Part shown: piece by piece, positions 55,401-63,775 of the stretch
Layout: every line of letters begins with the position of its first letter
Position numbering within the stretch: the stretch's first letter is position 1
Assembly: GCA_036272055.1 (NCBI GenBank)
Contig: DATAZL010000059.1
Coordinates: 248,001-312,000 of the forward strand
Length of the DNA stretch: 64,000 bases
From: DASZVB01 sp036272055
Lineage (GTDB): Bacteria; Myxococcota_A; Polyangia; Polyangiales; Polyangiaceae
Direction of reading: 5' to 3'
The notes under the pieces: generated by a model
Database searches by the model: none
Seen by the model: only the letters and a program-made list of their open reading frames with translations
What the model was told of the DNA's origin: nothing
Made by a program: the position numbers and the translations under genes

Positions 55401-56290
55401 GGCGAGCGTATCCTTCGTGTCAACGACTCCGGCGGTGGAGTGCCGTGCTGGTGCTGGCGCTTGCCGAGCTCGCTGACGAGTCGCGCTGCGGCGGCGCTCG
55501 ACGAGCAGAGCGCGACGTAGTCGACGCCGTATTTTCGCCAGGTGACGAGGGCGGTCCGGCTGCACCACGCGACGCGGACCACGCGTACCTCCGGCTCGAA
55601 TGCCGCCGCGACGTCGAGGAGCCCCGTCGCCCAGTTGCCGGCCGCGACGAGCTCGTCGACCGGGACGTCACAGGCGGGATCTGCGGCGACGAGCATCGCC
55701 CCCGAGCCGAGCGCGCCGCGAACGAACGCCGCGCCCGTCGACTCGGTCACGAGAACGCCCGCGAGCTCGCGTTCCGCGGTGGCGCTTCGCGGCGGATCGT
55801 CGGCGCCACACACCGTCGCGAGGATCTCGCACGTCGTGAAGGCGTAGCGCGGGTCGTAGCCGCGCTGGGTGTGCGGCGAGAAGGCGTCCGCGGTCGCCCG
55901 CTCGCGCGCCAGGTGCGCGACGGCGTGCGTCGTGTGCTCGCGAAGCGCGGAGCGGAGCCCGGTCTCGGAGACGAGCCCGCTCGCGACCAGTGATTCGCCG
56001 AGCGGGTGTCCCGTCGTGCGGCAGCCGCGTACGACGTCCTCGATCGCGTCGCGGGCGATCGGGGGGTTCGCCTGATTGCAGAGAATGTCCGTCAGCCGGA
56101 GACGCATGCTCTTCGCCTGAGCCCAGCAGATGCGCCGTGATTCGACGAGTACCACTCCGCCCTCGCCGAAGCGGAGCGCACCGGTCGCGCCCGACGGCAG
56201 CTCGTCGATCGCGCCGAGCAGGCAGAGCGTCCACGCGGCGAGGCCTCTCTCCGAGGGGATGCCGAGAACCCTTGCCGGTTCCACGTTCAC
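55397..56290 (-). CDS. DUF4388-like regulatory protein
   Basis: A 298-residue protein starting at GTG 56290 (GTGA overlap with the previous gene). Residues 10-60 resemble a PATAN-type beta unit (SGATGALRFGEGGVVLVESR then RICWAQAKS). Residues ~75-125 carry the helix-turn pattern of response modules that read HPLGESLVASGLVSETGLRS. The C-terminal ~150 residues have no clear family (TCEILATVCGADD; TALVTWRKYGVDYVALCSSS). It is probably a scaffold or adaptor between the kinase-like protein and the receiver fusion. Confidence 0.7.
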   Translation of the reverse strand: MNVEPARVLGIPSERGLAAWTLCLLGAIDELPSGATGALRFGEGGVVLVESRRICWAQAKSMRLRLTDILCNQANPPIARDAIEDVVRGCRTTGHPLGESLVASGLVSETGLRSALREHTTHAVAHLARERATADAFSPHTQRGYDPRYAFTTCEILATVCGADDPPRSATAERELAGVLVTESTGAAFVRGALGSGAMLVAADPACDVPVDELVAAGNWATGLLDVAAAFEPEVRVVRVAWCSRTALVTWRKYGVDYVALCSSSAAAARLVSELGKRQHQHGTPPPESLTRRIRSP

Positions 56291-56664
56291 CCACCCTCGA
56301 GCTCGGCCGCCCGCTGATGCACCGCAGACAGGACGAGCCCGATGCTGTTCTTGGCGGTGCTCATCGCGATGAGCGCCACGCCTCTCCTTCGCGAGAGTGG
56401 CTTCATCACGTGGACGTGCTCTCCGGAGACGAGCAAGACTTCCCTGAGCGACTCGCCGCCTTCGCTGCCGAAGCGTCCGAGCACGCGCTCGAGCGGCGCG
56501 AGGTCCGCTGCGCCGAAGAGTGACGGGAGCGTCGCCGCGAGCTCTTCGAGGCGGAGCCGGGCCGGCACGGGCGCGTCGCACTCGACGAGCTCGCCGCTCT
56601 GCATCGACGCGAGCGCGTGGAAGACCTCGACGAGGACTCGCCCCGCGGGAAGACTCTGGCTCAC
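56287..56664 (-). CDS. Roadblock/LC7-like protein
   Basis: A 125-residue protein starting at GTG 56664, again in a 4-nt overlap. It follows the Roadblock plan loosely: a helix near the N-terminus (RVLVEVFHALASM), a beta-hairpin (VLLVSGEHVHVMKPLS), then a strand RRGVALIAMSTAKNSIGLVL and a final helix. Roadblock proteins bind small GTPases as GAPs or scaffolds. It probably acts with the GTPase encoded divergently. Confidence 0.68.
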   Translation of the reverse strand: MSQSLPAGRVLVEVFHALASMQSGELVECDAPVPARLRLEELAATLPSLFGAADLAPLERVLGRFGSEGGESLREVLLVSGEHVHVMKPLSRRRGVALIAMSTAKNSIGLVLSAVHQRAAELEGG

Positions 56665-57725
56665 GGCGGCGCCTCGCAGCTCGGGAGATAGAGGGCGAAG
56701 CACGCGCCGCGCTCCGACTCGACCAGCACGAGCTCGCCGTTCATGCGCCGCGCGGCCTGACGTGCGATGGTGAGCCCGAGGCCCGGCCGTCGATCCTTCG
56801 TCGTGAAGAACGGCTCGAACACGAGCTCCCTGACGACCTGGGGAACGCCGGGGCCGTCGTCCGAGACGCGCACGCAGACGTGAAACGGCTCTTCGGGGCG
56901 CTCATGACCGCCGGGCGCCGAGGCGGGAAACGCCGTCACCGAGACGAGCCGCGGCGTCGAAGCCGCCTCGGCGGCGTTCAGGAGCAGGTTGATGAAGATC
57001 TGCTCGACGACGATGGGGTTGCCGCGCACCCACTCCGCTCGCGGCGCCAGATCGATGTTCAGGCGGTGCAGACCGTGCTGATAGTGGGAACGCAGGAAGC
57101 CCGCCGCGCGATTCAGGGCGTCACGAAGCTGCACCGGGACGCTGATGTTCGGGCCGAGGCTCGTGTAGTCGAGGAGACCGTCGACCATCTGCTGGAGTCG
57201 CCGGCTCGCCTCCGCGATGTCGTGCAGCGCCTCGCCGAAGACCTCGCGCGGCATCTCTCCCCCGCCGACCTCGAGGAAGTCCGCGCTGTAGCTGATGCTC
57301 GCTACCGCGCCGCGAATGTCCTGCGCGATGCTGGTGACGAGGCGCTCGGTCGATTCGAGCCGGAGCTGCTGTACGCGCTCGAACCAGGCGATGTGCTTGG
57401 CCGACACCTCACGCATCAGGAGCAGATAGGAGCCCTGAGCGGCGGAGTAGCGGGTACATCCGAGCACGTCTCCACGCGCGCCGGGTGGCCGCCACTCGAC
57501 GGCTTCGCCCGCCGGCATCTTCTCGAGGAGACGCCAGAGCTCCGGCGGGAGCACGCCGCGGGTGTCGCTCAGCACGGCGAGCCGCTTGAGGAGGCCCATC
57601 GCGAGCGGAGTGGCAGCTTCCACGCGGCCAGTGGGTGAACAGAGGGCGATCGGCGCCTGGATGGTGCCGATGTCGATCAGGTCCGGCGCAGACGCGCTGG
57701 CCTCCGTCGCTCTCGTGGTGCCCAC
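56661..57725 (-). CDS. Histidine-kinase-like protein lacking the phosphoacceptor His
   Basis: A 354-residue protein; the start is GTG 57725 with a weak ribosome site. An N-terminal PAS-like region (15-110) is followed by a HisKA-like helix pair. Where kinases have His-Glu/Asp-x-Arg, this protein reads SIAQDIRGAVASISY with Gln at residue 135. The ATPase domain is well kept: N-box NLLLNAAEA, SDDGPGVP and GLGLTIARQAARRM. It can probably still bind ATP but cannot autophosphorylate in the usual way. It may be an ATP-controlled scaffold or a phosphatase. It is the first gene of the four-gene operon. Confidence 0.88.
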   Translation of the reverse strand: MGTTRATEASASAPDLIDIGTIQAPIALCSPTGRVEAATPLAMGLLKRLAVLSDTRGVLPPELWRLLEKMPAGEAVEWRPPGARGDVLGCTRYSAAQGSYLLLMREVSAKHIAWFERVQQLRLESTERLVTSIAQDIRGAVASISYSADFLEVGGGEMPREVFGEALHDIAEASRRLQQMVDGLLDYTSLGPNISVPVQLRDALNRAAGFLRSHYQHGLHRLNIDLAPRAEWVRGNPIVVEQIFINLLLNAAEAASTPRLVSVTAFPASAPGGHERPEEPFHVCVRVSDDGPGVPQVVRELVFEPFFTTKDRRPGLGLTIARQAARRMNGELVLVESERGACFALYLPSCEAPP

Positions 57726-57915
57726 TCGTTACAGGGTAAGCAAGACGTGAACCATTCACTGCGGCGCATCCTGCGCTCGAGTTAGACGACGTGGCGACCA
57801 TGGGTGGCCGATTTCGCCAGGCCGATCGCATGCGCCGCCGTCCATTCTCGACCAGTCGGTGGCGGGAACGGACAGGCGAACTCCATACGTCGCGCATTCG
57901 ACAGGGCGGTATGCG

Positions 57916-57931
57916 CTGGCGCAAACGTTGC
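57916..57931 (+). promoter_or_regulatory. Sigma-54-type promoter upstream of the Roadblock-GTPase operon
   Basis: TGGCGCAAACGTTGCA carries the GG at -24 and GC at -12 with exactly 10 nt between, and a close match to the rest of the consensus (TGGCAC-N5-TTGCW). It predicts transcription from about 57941 and a ~68-nt leader before the Roadblock gene. A sigma-54 activator is encoded 5 kb away. Confidence 0.6.
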
Positions 57932-58008
57932 ACACGCTGTTCGACGTAGCGCGCTCGCACACCTCTCGGGTGACGAGCCGTCAATTCGACTCATCACAGG
58001 AGAAAGTC

Positions 58009-58374
58009 ATGGCGAACGTCAAAGAAGCTCTCGCGCGGATCATGCAGATGGACGGCGCTGTCGGCGCCTGCATCGTCGACAGCAACAGCGGGATGATGCT
58101 CGGCGCCGAGGGCGGCTCGGGATCCATCAATCTCGAGGTCGCCGCAGCGGGCAACACGGAGGTCGTCCGCGCCAAGCGCAAGACGATGAAGGCCCTCAAC
58201 CTGAAGGACAACATCGAGGACATCCTCATCACCCTGCACAATCAGTATCACCTGATCCGCCCGCTCTCGAGCAACGACGCGCTCTTCATCTATCTCGTGC
58301 TCGACAAATCTCGCGGCAATCTCGCGATGAGCCGTCACCAGCTCGCAGGCGTCGAGAAGGATCTCGCGATCTGA
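58009..58374 (+). CDS. Roadblock/LC7 domain protein (MglB-like)
   Basis: A 121-residue protein with ATG at 58009 behind ACAGGAGAAAG. The complete Roadblock fold is clear: LARIMQMDGAVGACIVDSNS, GMMLGAEGGSGSINLEVAAA, the helix NTEVVRAKRKTMKALNL, the hairpin IEDILITLHNQYHLIRPLS, and DALFIYLVLDKSRGNLAMSR. Homologues are MglB-type GAPs in Myxococcus and structural partners in other systems. It is 20 nt before its paralogue and in the GTPase operon, so it probably regulates that GTPase. Confidence 0.92.
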   Translation: MANVKEALARIMQMDGAVGACIVDSNSGMMLGAEGGSGSINLEVAAAGNTEVVRAKRKTMKALNLKDNIEDILITLHNQYHLIRPLSSNDALFIYLVLDKSRGNLAMSRHQLAGVEKDLAI

Positions 58375-58394
58375 TCGTCACGGAGGAAATACAA

Positions 58395-58763
58395 ATGGCA
58401 ACAGAGAAGCAACTCATCGACGTTCTCGACAAGATCCAGGCCGATGTGACGGGCTTCATCGCCGCGTCTCTCGTCGACCTCGACTCCGGCATGACGCTCG
58501 CGGTGAAGACGCTGCGTCCCGACTTCGATCTGACCGCGGCGAGCGCCTACAACAGCGAGCTCGTGAAACAGAAGCTCAAGATCATGAAGACCCTCGGGCT
58601 CACCGGAACCATCGAGGACATGCTCATCTCGCTCTCGGATCAGATTCACATCGTGAAGCTCCTGAATCCCGGGACCTTTCTCTATCTGGCCGTCGACAAG
58701 AAGCAGTCGAACCTGGCGATCGTCAGGACCGCCGTGCTGCGGCATCTACAAAACGTCAACTAG
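58395..58763 (+). CDS. Roadblock/LC7 domain protein, second copy
   Basis: A 122-residue protein with ATG at 58395 behind GGAGG. It is a diverged paralogue of the preceding gene with the same fold (GFIAASLVDLDSGMTLAVKT; TIEDMLISLSDQIHIVKLL; FLYLAVDKKQSNLAIVR). Two adjacent Roadblock proteins could form a heterodimer, as in asymmetric GAP or scaffold complexes. The GTPase gene follows after 84 nt. Confidence 0.92.
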   Translation: MATEKQLIDVLDKIQADVTGFIAASLVDLDSGMTLAVKTLRPDFDLTAASAYNSELVKQKLKIMKTLGLTGTIEDMLISLSDQIHIVKLLNPGTFLYLAVDKKQSNLAIVRTAVLRHLQNVN

Positions 58764-58847
58764 CGGCTCAGGCCGGCGAAGCGCACGTTCTTCGGTGCAT
58801 CCGGACCGTCGAACGCGCGCCGCTCGCCGCCGGGACGAGGGCGCCGC

Positions 58848-60338
58848 ATGGCTACGATCGACGACACGCGTGGCACGCTCGTAATCCGCATCGTCTACGA
58901 TGGCCCGGCGCTGTCCGGTAAGACGACGAGCCTCGGGGCACTTGCCCGCGGTGTGAACAGCACCGTGGAGTGCCCCGACCACACCGATGGCCGTACCCTC
59001 TTCTTCGACTGGGTCGAGTACGTCGGAGGGCTCTTCGAGGGGCGGCAGATCCGCTGCCAGATCGTCAGCGTTCCCGGTCAGATCGAGCTCGGACGGCGGC
59101 GCAAGATGCTGCTCGAGGCCGCCGACGCGATCGTGCTGGTGCTCGACACGCGGGAGCACGAGTGGCAGTTCGGCCTCGGGTGGCTGAAGGACGTGCTGCC
59201 GTTCGCTCGCGCGAAGACGCCGCCGGTCGGCGTCGTGCTCCAGGCGAACAAGCGCGACGCGCCCGACGCGGTTCCGAAGGAAGAGCTCCGGCAGGCGCTC
59301 CTGCCGATGGGACCGGTTCCGCTCGTGGAATCGTCGGCCGCGTCGGGTGACGGTATCCGTGAAGCGTTCGTGCTCGCGGTGCGCGTCGCGCTCGACCGCG
59401 TGCGCGCGCTCGCCGCTGCCGGCCAGCTCGAGGTGGGCCGTCCGGCGGAAGAGACGCCGGACGCGCTGCTCGCGCGGATGCACGAGATGGAGACGGACCA
59501 GGACTTCGGCGAGCCCCGCGTCATGCGCGTCGTCGAGGAGATGCTCGGGGTGGAAGCGGAGCCATGGCACCGCGCAGGTACGGTGGCCGTTTCAGCCAGT
59601 GGCGACGCAGTCGAGGAGCGTCCGTTCATCCCCGATCCGATGATGCCCGGCGGGATGATCTGGCCGCCGGTGGATGGACGCGCGCTCCTTCATGACGTCG
59701 CGTCGCTCGAGATCCGCCCCGCGCGGACGAGTCGCGCCGACTGGCTCGGCGCAGGCTCCGGCTTCCGCTTTCATTCGTTCGGCGGCGCGCTCTACGCCGA
59801 TCCTCACGTCGCGCGCAACGAGCTCATCGAGTGGGCGCGCCTCCACGCGGCGAACTCGCAGTATCTCTCTGCCGGTCGCGCGGTGATCCTCGCCGATGCG
59901 GGCGCTGGTCGCCTGCGGCTCTGGCAGCTCGTCCGCACCGACGCTGCGCTTCGCGAGCCGCTCTCGCTCGCGCTCGGGCTCGCGGATCCGGCCGCCGTCG
60001 CACAAGATCTGATGTCGGTCGCGACCGAGCTCGCCGCGGCACGCGAAGCATTCCGCGCGTCGTCGGTGGCCCTGCCGTGCACGCTGTGGAGCGTCGGCCA
60101 GCACCGGCGCTCGCTCGGCCCGACCTTCGTCGGACTGATGCCGGGGCCTGCGAGCAAGCTCGCACCCGAACCGGAGGGACGCCCGCTCATCGAGCGCGAG
60201 CTCTCGCCGCACCTGCGTGAGCTCCGTCGCAGTCGCGTCGACTACAACGAGGTCGTCGAGCACGTCCAGGCGCTAGCCGAGTACGCGCGCTACGACACGC
60301 CTGCGCGCTGGCTATCCGACGTCGTGCTCGCCACCTGA
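58848..60338 (+). CDS. MglA-like small GTPase with large C-terminal extension
   Basis: A 496-residue protein. Residues 10-200 are a Ras-like G domain: Walker A GPALSGKTTS (G19-T27), a switch II with SVPGQIELG in place of DxxG (as in MglA-type proteins that have TPGQ), and a specificity motif QANKRDA. The C-terminal ~290 residues have no recognised family (LARMHEMETDQDFGEPRVMR; GGMIWPPVDGRALLHDVASL; ALPCTLWSVGQHRRSLG) and are absent from classical MglA. They could be an effector or sensor. It is the final gene of the Roadblock operon. Confidence 0.88.
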   Translation: MATIDDTRGTLVIRIVYDGPALSGKTTSLGALARGVNSTVECPDHTDGRTLFFDWVEYVGGLFEGRQIRCQIVSVPGQIELGRRRKMLLEAADAIVLVLDTREHEWQFGLGWLKDVLPFARAKTPPVGVVLQANKRDAPDAVPKEELRQALLPMGPVPLVESSAASGDGIREAFVLAVRVALDRVRALAAAGQLEVGRPAEETPDALLARMHEMETDQDFGEPRVMRVVEEMLGVEAEPWHRAGTVAVSASGDAVEERPFIPDPMMPGGMIWPPVDGRALLHDVASLEIRPARTSRADWLGAGSGFRFHSFGGALYADPHVARNELIEWARLHAANSQYLSAGRAVILADAGAGRLRLWQLVRTDAALREPLSLALGLADPAAVAQDLMSVATELAAAREAFRASSVALPCTLWSVGQHRRSLGPTFVGLMPGPASKLAPEPEGRPLIERELSPHLRELRRSRVDYNEVVEHVQALAEYARYDTPARWLSDVVLAT

Positions 60339-60372
60339 CGGTCGCTGGGCGATCCAGGTCGAGAGGCGGCGC

Positions 60373-60765
60373 TCAGCGGCCGCTGCGCCACTTGTCGAAG
60401 CGGTCGCGATCCTGCGCGAGCCGCCCGGCGCGCCGATTCCAGAAATACGCCAGCGTGAAGCGGTTCGTGATGAACACGGTTGCGCAGACGATGGCGAGAA
60501 ACGTCGCCAGGCGTTGTCCGGTGGCGGCATGCCGAGCGTGCGCATCGATGGCGACGAGCAAGAATCCGAGGGGCAACCCCTGGAGCGCCGCCAGGGCCGC
60601 GACCCGGAGCGTCGAGAAACGTTCCCCTGGATCGGGATGAAGGAACGCGAACGGCGACCAGCGTCGTTCGGAGTCCGTCAGCTGATTGAAGGCGACCTCG
60701 GCGTCGAGGAGGCCAGTGTCGATGCGGTGTCGGAGGCGTTGAATGGGCGGGAGTTTGTCGCGCAT
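60373..60765 (-). CDS. Small membrane protein, hypothetical
   Basis: A 130-residue protein with ATG 60765; a GTG 18 nt upstream is possible. Two hydrophobic segments lie near residues 54-74 (VAALAALQGLPLGFLLVAI) and 85-105. Both flanks are charged (LLDAEVAFNQLTDSERRW; FDKWRSGR). No family was recognised. It is tail-to-tail with the GTPase operon and has a 7-bp hairpin (GTCGTAG with CTACGAC) about 40 nt upstream. Confidence 0.6.
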   Translation of the reverse strand: MRDKLPPIQRLRHRIDTGLLDAEVAFNQLTDSERRWSPFAFLHPDPGERFSTLRVAALAALQGLPLGFLLVAIDAHARHAATGQRLATFLAIVCATVFITNRFTLAYFWNRRAGRLAQDRDRFDKWRSGR

Positions 60766-60942
60766 GCGTCGTGACCCGGTCACCGAGCGAGGAACCGTCG
60801 TAGTTCGTCTACGACCGGCCTTCGCCCGGCTTAAGTCGCCTGGCCGCGTCCCGCTATACAGCCATTCCGCCGACCCGCGCTACGGCAATTCTGTTCGCGC
60901 GTAGCGTCGGGTCGCCGGGCCGGATCGCCCCCGTCACGTCGG

Positions 60943-61509
60943 TCAGTGCATCGAGTGAAACGGCCGGGGCGCCTGCACGAGATCCGTGAAGAGCGCGCGA
61001 TAATGCACGACCGCTTGACGGAGGTCCTCGGTGTGCAAGGGGCCGTCGACGTGATCCGAATGCGTCAGCGCCTGCGCCGCGCGGTAGTGCTGGACGACCT
61101 CGGCGTGGTCGACGGAGAGATCCGCCGCCTGGTGCTCGAAGTCCTCCACGGGGTAACCGCGCGCGCGCATCACGTCGCCGATCAGGTTGTCCGCGCCGAT
61201 GGCCGCGCCCTCGGGGTCGTCGACGAACTGTGCCTGCAAGCGGCTCCACGCGTCGCCGAACGTACGACGCTCGTCGTCCGTCAGGTCGCGAAAGTGAAAT
61301 TTCTGGACGCGGCTTGCGCGCGCGGCAAGCTCGCGCTCCGCCTGCGTGAGATCGCCGTGCTCGACGACCACTCTGTCGTATTCCGGACCGAACTTGCGCT
61401 GAAGCGCGACGCGCCGCGTTCGAACGCGGTTTCGCATCACGGTCGCCGCGACGACGATCAGGGCGACGGCTCCGAGGGCGAGCACGATCCAGGGTGTCAT
61501 ATCGTTCAT
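60943..61509 (-). CDS. Membrane-anchored hypothetical protein
   Basis: A 188-residue protein starting at ATG 61509 behind GGAGAAG. One N-terminal helix (residues 7-24) is followed by a soluble domain with a repeated signature seen in uncharacterised proteins of several phyla: RKFGPEYDRVVVEHGD, FGDAWSRLQAQFVDDPEGA and MRARGYPVEDFEHQAADLSV. A role in envelope biology is possible. No enzymatic motif is visible. No link to its neighbours was seen. Confidence 0.78.
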   Translation of the reverse strand: MNDMTPWIVLALGAVALIVVAATVMRNRVRTRRVALQRKFGPEYDRVVVEHGDLTQAERELAARASRVQKFHFRDLTDDERRTFGDAWSRLQAQFVDDPEGAAIGADNLIGDVMRARGYPVEDFEHQAADLSVDHAEVVQHYRAAQALTHSDHVDGPLHTEDLRQAVVHYRALFTDLVQAPRPFHSMH

Positions 61510-61599
61510 TGTTCTTCTCCGATCTTCCGGCCGGACGGCGCGTCGCGAAGAGTCGCGCTCCGGTCGAGAGCAGGAAAAGCAACGCGCATGCCGTGGCCG

Positions 61600-61979
61600 C
61601 TAGTCGCCGGCGAGAACGACGAGATATCCGTCGAGATCGCGCAGCCAGATCTCACGGTGGCCGGCGTTGGGGTTCAGGTGCACGTCGGTGACGACGCGGG
61701 CCTTCATTTCCCGGATGCGTGCGACCGCGGCATCGAGATCGTCGACCTCGAACCACACTGCGACACCGTTGCCCATCGGGACGCGGGGATCGGCGAGTAC
61801 GCCGTGGTGATGCTCGATCTCGAGCGCGTGCAGCGAAGGAGCAGCGTGCGACCGGCGACGATGCGCTCGTATTCGAGCCCGCCGTGACCGCTCTTTGCGT
61901 CGAGAAGCACCTGGTACCAGCGACTCGAGGCCGGAACGTCTCGGACGGTCAAGAGTGGCTGCGGGCGCACCTTGGGCAT
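61600..61979 (-). pseudogene. VOC (glyoxalase-type) protein gene with a single frameshift
   Basis: The gene starts at ATG 61979 (MPKVRPQPLLTVRDVPASSR). After AGRTLLLR near 61840 the homologous VOC sequence continues one base off: LHALEIEHHHGVLADPRVPM, VAVWFEVDDLDAAVARI, HREIWLRDLDGYLVVLAGD, ending at TAG 61602-61600. One missing base in GCTGCTCCTTCGCTGC explains it. The rest of the fold is intact. It diverges from a second VOC-type gene. Confidence 0.75.
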
Positions 61980-62128
61980 GACCGATACGGCCTCAACCGT
62001 GCGCGCCTGTCAGCCCGAAAAAAAAGCACGGGGCATGTCGAGAATGGCGCGCCGGCTCCGACTCCCTGGTGAACGCCGGCTCGACCGGCTCGGAACTCCG
62101 GTAACAATCGCCCGCCGGGAGACAAAAA

Positions 62129-62605
62129 ATGCCGACAATCACCACGTTTCTCACGTTCGACAGCCAGACCGAAGAGGCCGTTTCTCTCTACATGTCCGTC
62201 TTCGAGGACCTGAAGATCCTGGATACGAAGCGATTCGGGAAGGGCGGCCCGGCGCCGGAGGGCACCGTGTTCTCCCAGACATTCCAGCTCTTCGGCCAGA
62301 CGTTCATCGCCATGAACGGCGGTTCGAGCTTCACGTTCGGCCAGGGCATGTCCTTGATGGTGCAATGTGACACCCAGGCGCAGATCGATCGCTACTGGGA
62401 GAAGCTCGCCCAGGGAGGCAAGGAGATCCAGTGCGGCTGGCTCACCGACAAATTCGGCGTCACGTGGCAGATCGTCCCGAAGGAGCTCGGTAATCTGATC
62501 GGATCGAAGGACGCTGCAAGAGCGGGCCGCGCCATGCAGGCCATGATGAAGATGAAGAAGCTCGATATCGCGGCGCTGAAACGAGCGTACGACGAGGACA
62601 GGTGA
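62129..62605 (+). CDS. PhnB-like VOC family protein
   Basis: A 158-residue protein of the VOC superfamily, PhnB-like/3-demethylubiquinone methyltransferase-related group. It has ITTFLTFDSQTEEAVSLYMS at the start, GQTFIAMNGGSSFTFGQGMS in the middle, then CGWLTDKFGVTWQIVPKEL at the end. Its metal-binding and catalytic residues are not established. Such proteins are usually dimeric and of unknown substrate. Confidence 0.9.
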   Translation: MPTITTFLTFDSQTEEAVSLYMSVFEDLKILDTKRFGKGGPAPEGTVFSQTFQLFGQTFIAMNGGSSFTFGQGMSLMVQCDTQAQIDRYWEKLAQGGKEIQCGWLTDKFGVTWQIVPKELGNLIGSKDAARAGRAMQAMMKMKKLDIAALKRAYDEDR

Positions 62606-62664
62606 ATCGCGGCGCCGACCCTCGCCCGTGAAACTGGCCCGGTTCTCGCATCGGGGTCCGGGAG

Positions 62665-63600
62665 GTGTCGACCGAATACGCATCGCATCTGACCACGGCG
62701 AACGGCACGACAATCGCCTGGTACGAGCTCGGCGACGGTCCGCCGCTGGTTCTGCTTCACGGCCTGGCCGATTCGCATCGCACGTGGAGATTCGTCGCGC
62801 CCCAGCTCGCGAAGCACTTCCACGTGTACATGCTCGATCTACCCGGGCACGGCCTCTCGGCGCGGCCGCCGGACGCGCCTTACACGTTGCCCTGGTACGC
62901 CGACACCGTGTTGCAGTGGATGGACGCGGTCGGCCTCGAGCGCGCTCACATCTGCGGTCACTCTTACGGCGGCGGCATCGCGCAGTGGATGCTTCTCGAG
63001 AACCGGCATCGCATCAACCGGCTCGCGCTCGTCGCCGCCGGCGGTCTCGGTAAAGAAGTGGGGACGCTGCTTCGCCTGGCGGCGCTGCCCTTCGTCGCGC
63101 CCTTCCTCGAGTCGCGCCTGTTCGGCCCGGTGTCGTCGCTGATGATGCGATACATCTACCGCTCCTCGGCGAACCGCGATCAGCTGAGGCGGCTCGTCCG
63201 CTGGAACGGCGCGCCGAACAGCGGCCTCGCATTCCGACGGACCGTCGCCGCGTGCATCGGGTTCAGCGGGCAATTTTTGCAGACGTGGCAGCACATCCAC
63301 AAGGTGAAGTCGCTGCCTCCGATCGCAGTCTTCTGGGGCGCGCGCGATTCGATCATTCCGGTGAGTCACGCGCACGACGCGGCAAAGCGGCTTGGCCGCC
63401 TGACGATGACGATCTACCCCCAGTGCGGTCACTGTCTCCACGCAGAGGAACCGGATCGGTTCGCAAGCGACCTCAGTCGGTTCTTGCTCGAACGGGGAAG
63501 GAAGTCTGCGCGCCTTCTGCCGGAGCTTGCGAGGGCGGGCGCGGCGCTCGTCGCGAAGGCGGGCAGGGTCGAGCTCCCACAGCCCGCGCACGCGCGCTGA
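62665..63600 (+). CDS. Alpha/beta-fold hydrolase
   Basis: A 311-residue protein with a GTG start (62665) and no good ribosome site. The hydrolase triad is readable: nucleophile Ser in CGHSYGGG, acid Asp in FWGARDSIIP, and His in QCGHCLHAEEPDRFA. The oxyanion-hole HG is in VLLHGLADSH. The family covers esterases, lipases and C-C hydrolases. The substrate is not predictable. The C-terminal 40 residues are Ala/Arg-rich. Confidence 0.88.
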   Translation: MSTEYASHLTTANGTTIAWYELGDGPPLVLLHGLADSHRTWRFVAPQLAKHFHVYMLDLPGHGLSARPPDAPYTLPWYADTVLQWMDAVGLERAHICGHSYGGGIAQWMLLENRHRINRLALVAAGGLGKEVGTLLRLAALPFVAPFLESRLFGPVSSLMMRYIYRSSANRDQLRRLVRWNGAPNSGLAFRRTVAACIGFSGQFLQTWQHIHKVKSLPPIAVFWGARDSIIPVSHAHDAAKRLGRLTMTIYPQCGHCLHAEEPDRFASDLSRFLLERGRKSARLLPELARAGAALVAKAGRVELPQPAHAR

Positions 63601-63617
63601 CGTGGCGTGAAAGCAGC

Positions 63618-63642
63618 CTCACGGTGACATGGTTACCGTGAG
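63618..63642. terminator. Imperfect palindrome after the hydrolase gene
   Basis: CTCACGGTGAC and GTTACCGTGAG form an 11-bp stem with one mismatch and a 3-nt centre, 18 nt after the hydrolase stop. It may be a terminator, or an operator for the kinase gene downstream. Confidence 0.4.
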
Positions 63643-63775
63643 CCGGTGTTCGCTTCGAGCGGTCGCCGAGAGGGCCTACCCCGGAGCACACTGGCACCCT
63701 CATGCGCGTCACCGGTCGGTCGTATAGATTGGGAGATTCCCGGACACCGCACTCGGTTCCGGAGAGCACAGACGA

